Shown here piece by piece: positions 47,142 through 56,221 of a DNA stretch of 61,873 bases (positions are counted from its first letter, which is position 1; every line of letters starts with the position of its first letter). The stretch is from Phormidium tenue FACHB-1050 (GTDB lineage Bacteria > Cyanobacteriota > Cyanobacteriia > Pseudanabaenales > Pseudanabaenaceae): NCBI RefSeq assembly GCF_014696925.1, contig NZ_JACJQY010000032.1, positions 1-61,873 of the forward strand. The letters run 5' to 3'. The position numbers and the translations under genes are program-made. A model generated the notes under the pieces. That model was given only the letters and a program-made list of their open reading frames with translations. It was not told where the DNA came from and made no database searches.

Positions 47142-47247
47142 ATACAGCGCTTTGCGCTCAAACCCAAACCAAGAAAAAAAATGAAAGCGTTGAGAAGCAA
47201 CGCTTTCATTTTTTTTCTTGTGGTTCGTTTGAGCCGCAATAGCTGTA
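47142..47247. repeat. Family C repeat, full length
   Basis: Outer ends ACAGCGCTTTGCGCTCAAACC / CGTTTGAGCCGCAATAGCTGT, inner palindrome AAAAAAAATGAAAGCGTTG-AGAAG-complement. Confidence 0.75.
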
Positions 47248-47269
47248 AAAGTGGCGCGAAGCGCCGCTT

Positions 47270-48178
47270 TTATGTATTTGGGTGCGAATAGGTTAGAGTT
47301 CCTTGATTAGCATCAAGCTCAGCCATACAACCAACGGGTAGAGGGGCATTTTCGCCATCATGTCCGAAGGGTAAGTTCATCACAATCGGAATTCCTAAAT
47401 CCGTCAGGCGATCGCGCCATACTTCTTCCATTGTAAAACTGGGAGTATTAACTTCTGCTTGGCTAAATCGACCGATCGCTATACCTTTTAACTTTTGAAG
47501 ATGCCCCGAACAACGCCAATGGGTTAACATGCGATCGACTCGATAAGGTGCTTCAGATACGTCCTCAATGGCTAAAATGACATTTTCTAAATCTGGACAA
47601 ATATTTGTACCAATAATATGAGTTGCGAGAGTTAAGTTGGCGGGTAAAAGAACACCTGTAGCTTGACCATTATTCCATCCATCACCTGACAAGGAAATCG
47701 CATTAATTTTTCCTTCGAGCCAATCAAATAACTGCTGTTGCGATCGCTCAGGTTCCTTAGCTAATGTCGTGATTACTGGTGCATGTAAGCCACCAATCCC
47801 CTTATGTTTAGCAAAGCCCCAGAGTAGCGCCGTAATATCAGAAAACCCGATTAACCATTTAGGGCGATCGCTCAGTTCTTGCCAATCGATTTTTTCGAGT
47901 AGGCGCATCGAGCCATAACCACCCCGCGCACAGGCGATCGCCACAGAGTCAGGATCATTCCATGCATCAATTAATTGCTGACACCGTTCCTCATCGGTTC
48001 CTGCCAGATAGCCCCAAGGCTGACTGAGATGCTCAGGTATCACCAGTTCATAACCGCGATCACGCCAGACTTTTAGCCCCTGCTCAAAGCGCTCCCATTC
48101 GCGCAATGCACCACTAGGAGCAATGATACGAACTTTTTGAGAGGGGGTAATAATCGAAGGAAATTTAGTTGGATGCAT
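47270..48178 (-). CDS. LD-carboxypeptidase (S66 family)
   Basis: 302 residues of the S66 (LdcA) family, which trims the D-Ala from murein tetrapeptides during peptidoglycan recycling; MccF-type immunity proteins are the alternative. Motifs: VRIIAPSGALREWERF, catalytic-Ser region CARGGYGSMRLLEKID near residue 95 and LAIEDVSEAPYRVDRML (Glu). Cytosolic, no signal peptide. Divergent from pdhB. Confidence 0.85.
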   Translation of the reverse strand: MHPTKFPSIITPSQKVRIIAPSGALREWERFEQGLKVWRDRGYELVIPEHLSQPWGYLAGTDEERCQQLIDAWNDPDSVAIACARGGYGSMRLLEKIDWQELSDRPKWLIGFSDITALLWGFAKHKGIGGLHAPVITTLAKEPERSQQQLFDWLEGKINAISLSGDGWNNGQATGVLLPANLTLATHIIGTNICPDLENVILAIEDVSEAPYRVDRMLTHWRCSGHLQKLKGIAIGRFSQAEVNTPSFTMEEVWRDRLTDLGIPIVMNLPFGHDGENAPLPVGCMAELDANQGTLTYSHPNT

Positions 48179-48308
48179 AATAACTAGCTATTTTTGAGCA
48201 TTCTATAGCGTCAATATCCCCAAGCAAGGTTGTGTATATTGGCGCACCCCAAAAGATATAATCGCTTAAGACTTATTTACATAATCATAGACACAATCAC
48301 AGATTTAT

Positions 48309-49283
48309 ATGGCAGAGGTTACTTTTTTCAACGCCCTCAGAGCAGCGATCGATGAGGAAATGGAGCGCGATCCAGCCGTTTATGTTTTAGGCGAAGACGT
48401 GGGGCATTATGGCGGCTCCTACAAAGTAACCAAAGACCTTTACAAAAAATATGGTGACTTGCGCCTGTTGGACACCCCGATCGCTGAAAACAGCTTCACA
48501 GGTATGGCGATCGGCTCAGCGATGACAGGTTTGCGCCCGATCATCGAAGGCATGAACATGGGCTTTTTGCTACTCGCCTTTAACCAAATCTCCAATAATG
48601 CAGGGATGTTGCGCTATACCTCTGGCGGTAATTTCAAAATCCCCATCGTCATTCGTGGACCTGGTGGTGTGGGACGCAACCTCGGTGCAGAACATTCACA
48701 GCGTCTCGAAACCTATTTCCAAGCTGTTCCCGGCATTAAAATGGTGGCTTGTTCTACGCCTTACAATGCTAAAGGTTTGCTGAAATCGGCGATTCGCAAT
48801 GATAATCCGATCCTCTTCTTTGAGCATGTGTTGCTATACAACCTCAAGGAAGATATTCCTGACGAAGAATATTTGTTGCCTCTCGACAAAGCCGAAATCG
48901 TGCGTGAAGGTAGCGATGTTACCATTCTCACCTACTCAAGAATGCGCTATCACGTTCTCAAAGCGGTCGAGACCTTAGTTGACAAAGGCTACGATCCTGA
49001 AGTGATTGACTTGATTTCCCTGAAGCCTTTGGACATGGAAACCATAGTTACTTCGTTGCGTAAAACCCATCGGATTGTGATTGTTGAAGAAGGAATGCGC
49101 TGTGCCAGTATTGGTTCAGAGATTATTGCTTCGATCAATGACAGCTATTTTGATGAGCTTGATGCTCCGATCGTACGTCTTGCGGCGCTTGATGTACCAA
49201 CTCCCTATAACGGTGGCTTGGAAAATCTGACGATCCCTCAACCTGAAGATGTGATTGCCGCAGTTGAAAAATTATTAGCTTAA
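48309..49283 (+). CDS. pdhB: Pyruvate dehydrogenase E1 component subunit beta
   Basis: A 324-residue beta subunit of the pyruvate decarboxylating heterotetramer. Start [86 protein letters not shown] and C-terminal [15 protein letters not shown]. Single copy without pdhA nearby, as usual in cyanobacteria. Followed by a strong terminator. Confidence 0.95.
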   Translation: MAEVTFFNALRAAIDEEMERDPAVYVLGEDVGHYGGSYKVTKDLYKKYGDLRLLDTPIAENSFTGMAIGSAMTGLRPIIEGMNMGFLLLAFNQISNNAGMLRYTSGGNFKIPIVIRGPGGVGRNLGAEHSQRLETYFQAVPGIKMVACSTPYNAKGLLKSAIRNDNPILFFEHVLLYNLKEDIPDEEYLLPLDKAEIVREGSDVTILTYSRMRYHVLKAVETLVDKGYDPEVIDLISLKPLDMETIVTSLRKTHRIVIVEEGMRCASIGSEIIASINDSYFDELDAPIVRLAALDVPTPYNGGLENLTIPQPEDVIAAVEKLLA

Positions 49284-49311
49284 TTCATAGCGCTTTGCGC
49301 TCTGACTAAAC

Positions 49312-49346
49312 AAAAGAAAGGAGGCGCTACACGCCTCCTTTCTTTT
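49312..49346. terminator. Bidirectional terminator
   Basis: AAAAGAAAGGAGGCG-CTACA-CGCCTCCTTTCTTTT between the convergent pdhB and umuC genes. Confidence 0.9.
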
Positions 49347-50646
49347 AGGAGACTTCAAGTAAATCTTGCCAACAGGTTGTGTATTTTGGCGATCGCTGTT
49401 CAGATTTAGATTTCCAAACTTGAATTACTCCAGTAGTCGCAAATCGCAAAGTATCTCTGCCATATATTTCATTGATCGTATCCATCACGCTCATCAGATT
49501 GCGCGATCGCTGCTTTTGCTCATCATTACTAACATCAAAAAGATTTCCTTGAATTTGTTTCTCAGACACAAGCCCTGTCATAATCACACCAGCTTTTTTA
49601 AAATTTTGTCCTTGACGATAAACACTTTCCGTTAACTGTGACGCAACACGGGATAGTTCCAGCGTGTAGTTGGTTGATAAATCTAATTCTGCGGTAGCGC
49701 TATTAGAGTAGAAATTATCGCGAAAAGGACTAGTTCTCGCAAAAATGGTGATCACACTAGCAGCTTGTTGCTGCCGTCGCAGTTTTTCAGCGGCTCGATG
49801 CGTAAAAGAGGCGATCGCTTCCTTTAGTTCAGACAGTTTATTGATCGACTGCGGAAAAGAGCGCGAGACGCAGGTTCCTTTTTTAGGATTGTCTATCAAT
49901 TCCATTGACAGACAAGATTCTCCCCTTAATTCTCTTTGTAGTTTCACGCCGACAATACCCATCTTGCTCCGAATCAAGCCTTCATGGGCTTCCTTCAAAT
50001 CTAAAGCTGTAGTTATTCTTCTTTCTTTCAACCAATTCGCATATTTGGAGCCAATACCCCAAAGATCGCCAACATCCACTTGAGATAGAATCTCATCTAT
50101 AGATGGATAGACACTGAGATCAAAAACTCCTGAACTAGATTGCTTCGCTATGAGATTAGCTAGCTTTGCCAAGGTTTTGGTCGGGGCAATTCCTACGGAC
50201 ACGGGAATTCCTACCCATTGCAGCACTTTTTGACGGATTTCACTGCCATAGGTCGTTAAGTCACGATATCGGAATCCCGACAAATCGATAAATGCTTCAT
50301 CAATTGAGTAGATTTCCACATCAGGGGCAAAATATGCCAGTGTGGACATGACTCTGCCTGACAGATCGCCGTAGAGACTGTAATTTGAGGAATAAACTTG
50401 AATGTTGTAGCGCCTAATCAGTTCATAAATTCGGAATACAGGCACACCCATTTTAATGCCAAGATCCTTAACTTCCTGCGATCGCGCCACTACGCAGCCA
50501 TCATTATTGGAGAGAACTACTACGGGTTTACCAATGAGTACGGGATTAAATAAACGTTCGCAGGAAACGTAAAAGTTATTGCAATCGACTAGGGCGAATC
50601 TTTTTTCGACTTTTTGGTCTAACACAGTGGATGGCATTGGTGACAA
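49345..50646 (-). CDS. umuC: DNA polymerase V catalytic subunit UmuC (Y family)
   Basis: 433 residues. Catalytic FALVDCNNFYVSCERLF near the N-terminus, YSIDEAFIDLSGF (acidic pair), little-finger and C-terminal DUF4113-like region (GRDTLRFATTGVIQVWKSKSEQRSPKYTTCWQDLLEV). Translesion synthesis after DNA damage. The start overlaps umuD by 71 nt with the first ATG; a GTG at 50625 is possible and still overlaps. Such a long overlap is unusual and adds about 16 residues before the usual MFALVD-type start. Confidence 0.93.
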   Translation of the reverse strand: MSPMPSTVLDQKVEKRFALVDCNNFYVSCERLFNPVLIGKPVVVLSNNDGCVVARSQEVKDLGIKMGVPVFRIYELIRRYNIQVYSSNYSLYGDLSGRVMSTLAYFAPDVEIYSIDEAFIDLSGFRYRDLTTYGSEIRQKVLQWVGIPVSVGIAPTKTLAKLANLIAKQSSSGVFDLSVYPSIDEILSQVDVGDLWGIGSKYANWLKERRITTALDLKEAHEGLIRSKMGIVGVKLQRELRGESCLSMELIDNPKKGTCVSRSFPQSINKLSELKEAIASFTHRAAEKLRRQQQAASVITIFARTSPFRDNFYSNSATAELDLSTNYTLELSRVASQLTESVYRQGQNFKKAGVIMTGLVSEKQIQGNLFDVSNDEQKQRSRNLMSVMDTINEIYGRDTLRFATTGVIQVWKSKSEQRSPKYTTCWQDLLEVS

Positions 50647-51190
50647 CTCCCCAAATATGTAGGTCGGAATGTTCGTTAATGAAAATGGTTTGATAGCTTT
50701 CGTTTTCAGGGACTAGGGCAATTTCTCCTCTTAAGTAATGCAGGCGTTTGACGGTGATTTCTCCTAGCACTACAGCGATGACAATATCATTGTGAGTAGC
50801 TTCAATCGAGCGATCGACGATCAACAAATCGCCATCATGGATATTTGCTCCTGTCATGGAATTCCCTGAAGCTCTCACAAAGAAAGTCGCCGCAGGATGA
50901 GTTACTAAATAACTATTGAGATCGAGTTTATGTTCCACATAGTCTTCCGCAGGAGAAGGGAATCCCGCAGGAACAGAACAATTCTGTAATGGCAATTCTA
51001 GTTTAGTACTCATATCAGGAAGATGAATATCTCTAACACTTTCGGCAAGCCCACTAACCTGTTCTTTTGTCCATGATCCAATATTTACGACGTTCTTATT
51101 AGTTAGCAACTGAATATTGAAAGCAGATGGATCATGTCTACTGCTTTTTAGTTGCCTAAATTTACTTTGATGCGGCTCGTCACTTTCCAT
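50576..51190 (-). CDS. umuD: UmuD self-cleaving subunit of Pol V (LexA-like)
   Basis: 204 residues, longer than Escherichia coli UmuD (139), with about 65 extra N-terminal residues. Self-cleavage site VPAGFPSPAEDYVEHKLDL (Ala-Gly), catalytic Ser in ASGNSMTGANIHDGDLL and Lys in GEITVKRLHYLRGE. First gene of umuDC. A weak LexA-like half (AGTAC at 51210) lies upstream, but I cannot call an SOS box. Confidence 0.9.
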   Translation of the reverse strand: MESDEPHQSKFRQLKSSRHDPSAFNIQLLTNKNVVNIGSWTKEQVSGLAESVRDIHLPDMSTKLELPLQNCSVPAGFPSPAEDYVEHKLDLNSYLVTHPAATFFVRASGNSMTGANIHDGDLLIVDRSIEATHNDIVIAVVLGEITVKRLHYLRGEIALVPENESYQTIFINEHSDLHIWGVVTNAIHCVRPKSRKKIRPSRLQ

Positions 51191-51245
51191 AGGCTTGCTT
51201 TTTGATTAAAGTACGATATTCAAAACTTTAACACGATCGCTTATG

Positions 51246-51344
51246 TATAGCAAGATCAAATTAGGACACAAACCCAGAAGAGGAGTTGCGGCGCTTTGCG
51301 CCGCAACTCCTCTTCTGGGTTTAATACAAATGGCGATAGCTATA
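51246..51344. repeat. Family A MITE-like palindrome
   Basis: Left end TATAGCAAGATCAAATTAGGAC, core AACCCAGAAGAGGAGTTGCG and complement with a TTT loop, right end GGCGATAGCTATA. Confidence 0.85.
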
Positions 51345-51378
51345 CAAAAAAATCAGAGCTTGATTTTTTTGATCTTGA

Positions 51379-51624
51379 CTAAGCAGCTTGAAAAATCATT
51401 TGATTAGGTACAGAGACCCAGACCCGAAACTTTTCTGCATCAGGGGTAATCAATACAGCTAAACCCAAATCTAAGTCTTGTCTACAAGCAGCGATCGCCT
51501 CATCTAAGCTCTTGTAAGCCCTGTCAGCAACAAAAGTTTTGCCTAAAAAGACAATCCCGCGCTCTCTGCCAGCAAGGGTGATAACTTCAATTGAACGAGT
51601 TTCATTTAGCGAGTTGAGAATCAT
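51379..51624 (-). CDS. Small conserved protein, function unknown
   Basis: 81 residues: SIEVITLAGRERGIVFLGKTFV, SLDEAIAACRQDLDLGLAVLITP, then FRVWVSVPNQMIFQAA. Alternating beta and helix, one Cys. No signal peptide. Stands alone between repeats, upstream of umuDC in the same direction. Confidence 0.55.
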   Translation of the reverse strand: MILNSLNETRSIEVITLAGRERGIVFLGKTFVADRAYKSLDEAIAACRQDLDLGLAVLITPDAEKFRVWVSVPNQMIFQAA

Positions 51625-51783
51625 GGCTTTTGGACGGTTAACTTGCGATCTGTAAAGGAATTTTTCTATAGCTATGAGTATCGCTTTCTATAAGTTTTGG
51701 GACTGCGATCGCTAATTCTTGTTTCGGTGATGTTATGTGTGGTAATTTGCGATCGATATCACAAAATCCAGAAATTTAGGCTT

Positions 51784-52224
51784 ATGGATAAGATTCCATG
51801 TATTAGACCAGTTTCCATTTGCTTATTTCGCAATGGAGACAAAATTCTAGTTTCTACAAGCTTTGAATCGACAAAGCAGGAATATTTTTGCCGTCCATTG
51901 GGCGGAGGGATAGAGTTTGGGGAAAGCAGTCAAGAAGCAATGCTGCGCGAAATTAGAGAAGAGCTTGGGCTGGAGTTAGAAAATTTAAAATTGCTTGAGG
52001 TGATTGAGAATATATTTATCTACGATGGTAAGCAAGGACATGAAGTTGTATTTGTCTATGATGCTGAATTTGTAGATAAATCTTGTTATGACAAGGAAGC
52101 ACTAACCTATTATGAAAGTTCCATAACTACGGAACTCACTGCAAAATGGCTGTCCTTAACAGATATGCAGCAGCAGAATATAAAACTAGTTCCAGAAAGT
52201 TTAACTAGATTACTATTTGCTTAG
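51784..52224 (+). CDS. NUDIX hydrolase
   Basis: 146 residues from the ATG at 51784; the 29 residues upstream in frame are low quality and have no ribosome-binding site. Nudix box GGGIEFGESSQEAMLREIREELGL (G-x5-E-x7-REIREELGL) is intact, about residues 42-65. Family members hydrolyse nucleoside diphosphates linked to another group; the substrate is not predictable here. Confidence 0.85.
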   Translation: MDKIPCIRPVSICLFRNGDKILVSTSFESTKQEYFCRPLGGGIEFGESSQEAMLREIREELGLELENLKLLEVIENIFIYDGKQGHEVVFVYDAEFVDKSCYDKEALTYYESSITTELTAKWLSLTDMQQQNIKLVPESLTRLLFA

Positions 52225-52271
52225 AAATAGATAGATTGCAAAATAATCTACCTATTTCTTTGATCACTAAA

Positions 52272-52345
52272 TCGGAATGTTGGGATTTGAACCCAAGACC
52301 CCCACTACCCCAAAGTGGTGCGCTACCAAGCTGCGCTACATCCCG
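52272..52345 (-). tRNA. tRNA-Pro (GGG)
   Basis: 74 nt on the minus strand. Acceptor CGGGATG / CATTCCG, anticodon arm CCACT-TTGGGGT-AGTGG giving GGG at positions 34-36, T-loop TTCAAAT, no encoded CCA. Downstream gene order is convergent with the NUDIX gene. Confidence 0.95.
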
Positions 52346-52399
52346 TTGCGTTTTTGACGCTTTCCTATCATAGCATAATCATTTGCAAATTTTAACACC

Positions 52400-52517
52400 T
52401 ATAGCAATGTAAGTTTTGCTTAGGACATAAAACCCAAAAGATGAGGGGCGGCGCTTCGCGCCGCCCCTCATCTTTTGGGTTTTGATTTTTGTCCGAGCTA
52501 TCTCTTACGTTGCCATA
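52400..52517. repeat. Family A MITE-like palindrome, closest match to the boundary IS ends
   Basis: The left end TATAGCAATGTAAGTTTTGC...TAGGAC is identical for 27 nt to the IS end at the right edge of the window (61746-61772). The right end GTCCGAGCTATCTCTTACGTTG is very close to the left-edge IS end. Core AAACCCAAAAGATGAGGGGC and complement. Confidence 0.85.
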
Positions 52518-52527
52518 GCAAAAAATA

Positions 52528-52657
52528 TCAGTAATTCTCATTATGAAACCGATTTAGGTGTTTCCAGCGCCTTCGGCGCTGGAAACACCTAAATCGGTTT
52601 TTTGAAATCCTGCCGTCGGCAGGATTTCAAAAAACCGATTTTTATAATTAGAATTGG
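52528..52657. mobile_element. Double-hairpin element, second copy
   Basis: Same layout as the element at 46061. Hairpin a 52546-52600, hairpin b 52591-52641, shared arm AAATCGGTTT. It differs from the first copy by paired substitutions in both stems. Flanked on both sides by AAAAATATCAG. Confidence 0.7.
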
Positions 52658-52690
52658 TATAAAAATATCAGCAATTCTAATTGCAATCTT

Positions 52691-52796
52691 TTTATACCAA
52701 TTCACGAAAGTGTTGTAATACTTTCGTGAATTGGTATAAAAAAACAATAGAACCAAAACAAAAAATGGCGTAGCCATTTTTTGTTTTGGTTCTATT
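52691..52796. repeat. Family B repeat containing the zds stop codon
   Basis: Hairpins TTATACCAATTCACGAAAG... and a second palindrome centred on GGCGTAGCC (52745-52797) whose right edge includes the zds stop (52792-52794). With the family A and double-hairpin copies it fills the 446-bp gap before zds. Confidence 0.8.
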
Positions 52797-54192
52797 GGGC
52801 AATACGAATACCCTTAATCACTTCTGCGGCACACATCTTGCCCGAAAGTGTCGCGCCTTCCATACTGTCGATGTAGTCCTGCATCGTGTAGCTTCCCGCG
52901 AGGAAAAAATTCTTTACAGGTGTAGCTTGAGTTGGACGGAAGGGATCTTTGCCTGGGGCTTCACGATAGAGCGACTGCGCCAGTTTGACCACACTTGACC
53001 AAGTTACATTCAGCTTATTGGAAGAAGGGAAAATCTGATGTACTTGAGCAATCATCTTCTCAACGATCGCTTCATTACTGAGCTTAATATAATCATCCGC
53101 AGGGGTAATCACTAATTGCAAGAGAGAGCCTTCGCCTTCTTTGTAATAATCAGTAGGGCTAGTAATTGCCAAATCTGCAAAGGTGGAGAAATCGACTTTA
53201 ATGGCATAAAGTAAATTATCAATATCTGTCACCCAACCATCAAATCGCAGTTGCACCGTAATTACAGGCACAGCATCGAGCTTATAGATATTGTCGAACT
53301 GTGACCATGCTCGCCATTTCTCAGGGATAATCCTTTTTACCCCTGGAACATCGGTGGCACAGATATATACATCGGCATTCACGATTTCTTCACCGTCTTC
53401 TTTGCCAATGATCAAACCTGTAACGCGAGTATCTTCGCCTTCACCTTCAAAGAGAACTTCGCGTACACCACGACGTAAATGGAACTTGCCGCCTTTAGAT
53501 TCAATCAACTTCACAATTGGCTTGTGCAGAAATTCGTCGGGCGCACCTTCGAGCATTCTCAAAATCGAAGCTTCAGTTCTTGATGCAAAGAATTGGAAGA
53601 TGGTGAGCATACAGCGTGCAGAAATATTTTCGCAGTCGATAAAGCCTAAACCATAGGCGATCGCATCCCACATCAAATCAAGACTCGCCTGTGATCCACC
53701 CATGCCCAAAAACCAATCTTTGAAACTGATATTGTCGAGGGCGCGGATTTCCTTCATTGCACCGACATGATCGACTAAGCCGCGAATTAAGGGACTCCGC
53801 CCGATCGCGATCGCATTTTGGATTTTGTCCTTGAGTGGCAGCTGTCCTGTGGTTACAAATGCTTTTAGACCATGAAAGGGTGCGCCGCCAAAGTTCCGAA
53901 AATCAAGGGCAGCCTGTGCGCCACCGGGATTAACAAAAATATGCGTATGTTCCTTGAGACGTAGATGGTCGAATGCGCCTGTTTTTTTCATCAGTGCAAA
54001 GAGGTTGTAGTAGCAGCCAAAAAATACGTGCAAGCCCATCTCGATATGGTTGCCATCTTTGTCTAGCCAACTGCTGACTTTGCCGCCAACAAAGGGACGG
54101 GATTCAAAAAGTTCTACCTCGTAGCCTTGCTCACTGAGTTCCACGGCAGTACTCATACCCGCTAAGCCTGCACCAATAATCACTGCTTTCAT
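52792..54192 (-). CDS. zds: Zeta-carotene desaturase
   Basis: A 466-residue FAD-dependent desaturase (CrtQ type) of the poly-cis carotene pathway, converting 9,9'-di-cis-zeta-carotene toward prolycopene. N-terminal FAD motif [26 protein letters not shown] near residue 4, and C-terminal FAD/flavin motif [23 protein letters not shown]. Length and the plant/cyanobacterial Pds/Zds pattern support the call; Zds rather than Pds because of [21 protein letters not shown]. Stands alone between repeats. Confidence 0.93.
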   Translation of the reverse strand: MKAVIIGAGLAGMSTAVELSEQGYEVELFESRPFVGGKVSSWLDKDGNHIEMGLHVFFGCYYNLFALMKKTGAFDHLRLKEHTHIFVNPGGAQAALDFRNFGGAPFHGLKAFVTTGQLPLKDKIQNAIAIGRSPLIRGLVDHVGAMKEIRALDNISFKDWFLGMGGSQASLDLMWDAIAYGLGFIDCENISARCMLTIFQFFASRTEASILRMLEGAPDEFLHKPIVKLIESKGGKFHLRRGVREVLFEGEGEDTRVTGLIIGKEDGEEIVNADVYICATDVPGVKRIIPEKWRAWSQFDNIYKLDAVPVITVQLRFDGWVTDIDNLLYAIKVDFSTFADLAITSPTDYYKEGEGSLLQLVITPADDYIKLSNEAIVEKMIAQVHQIFPSSNKLNVTWSSVVKLAQSLYREAPGKDPFRPTQATPVKNFFLAGSYTMQDYIDSMEGATLSGKMCAAEVIKGIRIAQ

Positions 54193-54335
54193 GTTTATGC
54201 TCGACCCTGACCGTCGTTACCTTGTTGTTAAGTTTTGCTTAACATATTGTAATCTTGTTTGGGTCTTTGGGGTATGGCGATCGCCTATCGTTCATCACTT
54301 CTTTAGCACTACAGCGTTTATCAGTCTAGTGAAGT

Positions 54336-54380
54336 AAGGGTTTGTTTTCCCGCCGAAGGCGGGAAAACAAACCCTTACAC
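54336..54380. repeat. Perfect palindrome
   Basis: 21-bp arms GTAAGGGTTTGTTTTCCCGC... around GAA, between zds (start side) and the deacetylase-like gene end; then GCTTGCAAAGCGCTATA. Confidence 0.7.
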
Positions 54381-54425
54381 CTCGTTTGCTTGCAAAGCGC
54401 TATACCTAAACTTTAAGCAGTTCTT

Positions 54426-55346
54426 CTAGTGAAGACAATATTGTCGATAGACTTCACTAGCAGCTCGATGTAATAGAGAATGTCGATATACTAGCGATCG
54501 CATGTCTTCGCAATAACCACCACCAATCACACAGGCGACGGGAAAACCTTGAGAGACACAGGTACTCAAAACCTGCATATCGCGCCGATATAGCCCTGCA
54601 TCAGTGAGAGCAAGTTTGCCTAAGCGATCGCCTATGTGCGGATCGACTCCTGCATCATAAAGAACTAAGTCGGGCTGGAATTCGGTTAATAAATCGGGTA
54701 AATGATTAGCAAGAGTGCGTAAGTATTCATCGTCTTCCATTCCTTCACGTAGGGGAACATCGCGATCGCTAATTTGTTTAACAGACGGAAAGTTAATCTG
54801 GCAATGCATAGAGAAGGTAAACACATCTGGCTCATCCTGAAAAATTAGAGCTGTGCCATCGCCTTGATGCACATCCAAATCAACGATTAATATTTTCTTG
54901 ACTAAACCTTCTCTGCGTAAAACTTGGGAAGCGATCGCCAGATCATTAAATATACAAAAACCTGAACCATAGCTAGGAAAGGCATGATGGGTTCCCCCTG
55001 CGGTGTTACAGGCTAATCCATGAGCTAAGGCTAATCGTGCGGTTAATAATGTGCCACCAACAGCGATTCTTGTACGATAGGCGAGTTCGGGACTCCAAGG
55101 TAATCCAATGCGGCGTTGGGCTTTAGGGTCGAGATTGCCTTGCCAATAAGCATTTACATATTCGCGATCATGGACTAAGGCGATCGCATCTAAGTCTGGT
55201 AATTCTGGTCGAAAAAATTGCTCAGGTCGCGCTACACCATCCGTCAGTAACATCTCATACAGCAAGCGAAACTTTTCCATCGGAAAGCGATTGGTATTAG
55301 CGATCGGCGCGACGTAATTGGGATGATAGATAAGTGGTAAATCCAT
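54426..55346 (-). CDS. Histone deacetylase family protein
   Basis: 306 residues of the AcuC/HDAC superfamily. Motifs: HREYVNAYWQGNL (conserved Asp/Tyr), GGTHHAFPSYGSGFCIFND (tandem His), DLDVHQGDGTALIF (Zn ligands Asp/His) and YDAGVDPHIGDRLGKL. Bacterial members deacetylate small acetylated substrates or acetyl-CoA synthetase; the substrate is unknown. Cytosolic. Its start is preceded by a short AT-rich gap. Confidence 0.9.
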   Translation of the reverse strand: MDLPLIYHPNYVAPIANTNRFPMEKFRLLYEMLLTDGVARPEQFFRPELPDLDAIALVHDREYVNAYWQGNLDPKAQRRIGLPWSPELAYRTRIAVGGTLLTARLALAHGLACNTAGGTHHAFPSYGSGFCIFNDLAIASQVLRREGLVKKILIVDLDVHQGDGTALIFQDEPDVFTFSMHCQINFPSVKQISDRDVPLREGMEDDEYLRTLANHLPDLLTEFQPDLVLYDAGVDPHIGDRLGKLALTDAGLYRRDMQVLSTCVSQGFPVACVIGGGYCEDMRSLVYRHSLLHRAASEVYRQYCLH

Positions 55347-55522
55347 GATTACTAACCAAAGGTTAGTCCTAAATGAGTTTCAGCATCAGGGCTAGCCATA
55401 CTCACTGTCTGTCTCCCTTAGGGATAAGCAGTAAAATAAAGAACCAACTTTTTATGGCACAGTGAAGCTGCGCCACTAAAAATCTGGTTCTTAATTAAAT
55501 AGTAGAACCCTTATTGTGGATT

Positions 55523-56095
55523 TTATTTGCCCATATTGCGTTTGAGGCGATCGAGTTCTTCATCCATTTCCCAACGCCGAAAAGTTTCTTCTAACTGATC
55601 GTTAGGATCTCGAAAGGGTGGTGTATAAAGGTTATCCCAATTTAAAGGAGTACTAGTTGGCGATTTTGCCTTGGCAGTTTTGGCAGCTTCCGCTATTTTG
55701 GCTTGGACTTCCTTCCGCCGTTCTTGGATTTGCACTTGTAGGGCTTGACTATCGATCGCTCTTTTTTTGACCAATTCCATCTGCGCCCAAATTTGATTGC
55801 CTTGTCTCAATAAAGCTGCTTCACGTTCTTTTGCCGCACTAGCTAGATCGGGGCGATCAAAGGATTCGGCTTTGACAGTGCGATCATGCCAGACCCGAAT
55901 TTCTTCGGCAATTTCTAGAATTCGATCTTGGAGTTTTTTCTCTTCTAGTTTCGAGCTAGCAATTAATTTCGTTATTTCTTCTTCTTGTTGACGCAACTTA
56001 TCTTCGAGGATTTGCAACTCAATCTGTGGGTTATTGCGAATAAACTCCTCTAGGCGGGTCTCTAAAAAGCGAGATATATCCTCTATTAACCCCAT
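55523..56095 (-). CDS. TIGR04376-like coiled-coil protein
   Basis: 190 residues, very high Glu/Gln/Lys/Arg with long heptads (LEDKLRQQEEEITKLIASSKLEEKKLQDRILEIAEEIRVW). The start is MGLIEDISRFLETRLEEF and the C-terminal region has FRRWEMDEELDRLKRNMG. The pattern matches the cyanobacterial family TIGR04376, of unknown function. Cytosolic, no membrane segment. Confidence 0.7.
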   Translation of the reverse strand: MGLIEDISRFLETRLEEFIRNNPQIELQILEDKLRQQEEEITKLIASSKLEEKKLQDRILEIAEEIRVWHDRTVKAESFDRPDLASAAKEREAALLRQGNQIWAQMELVKKRAIDSQALQVQIQERRKEVQAKIAEAAKTAKAKSPTSTPLNWDNLYTPPFRDPNDQLEETFRRWEMDEELDRLKRNMGK

Positions 56096-56164
56096 ATATT
56101 TTCCTCAATTGGTTTAGGCGCTTTCCAGAAAAATTGTAACTCAATATCAACATTGGCTTTGATA

Positions 56165-56221
56165 CCAAACCAAAAAGAGAGTGGCGGCGCTTTGCGCCAC
56201 CACTCTCTTTTTGGTTTGGTT
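56165..56221. repeat. Palindrome at the end of the PilP-like gene
   Basis: ACCAAACCAAAAAGAGAGTGG... and complement with a TTT loop and one G-U-compatible mismatch. Acts as likely terminator. Confidence 0.7.

Noticed and set aside
47142-47247. rho-independent terminator only
   Set aside because: The outer conserved flanks and multiple copies elsewhere make a repeat family the better description, though it may also terminate surE.
51205-51225. LexA/SOS box upstream of umuD
   Set aside because: Only one half (AGTAC) matches the cyanobacterial consensus; second half too poor.
46061-52657. CRISPR array from repeated hairpins
   Set aside because: Repeats are far apart, palindromic and without spacers of regular length; no cas genes.
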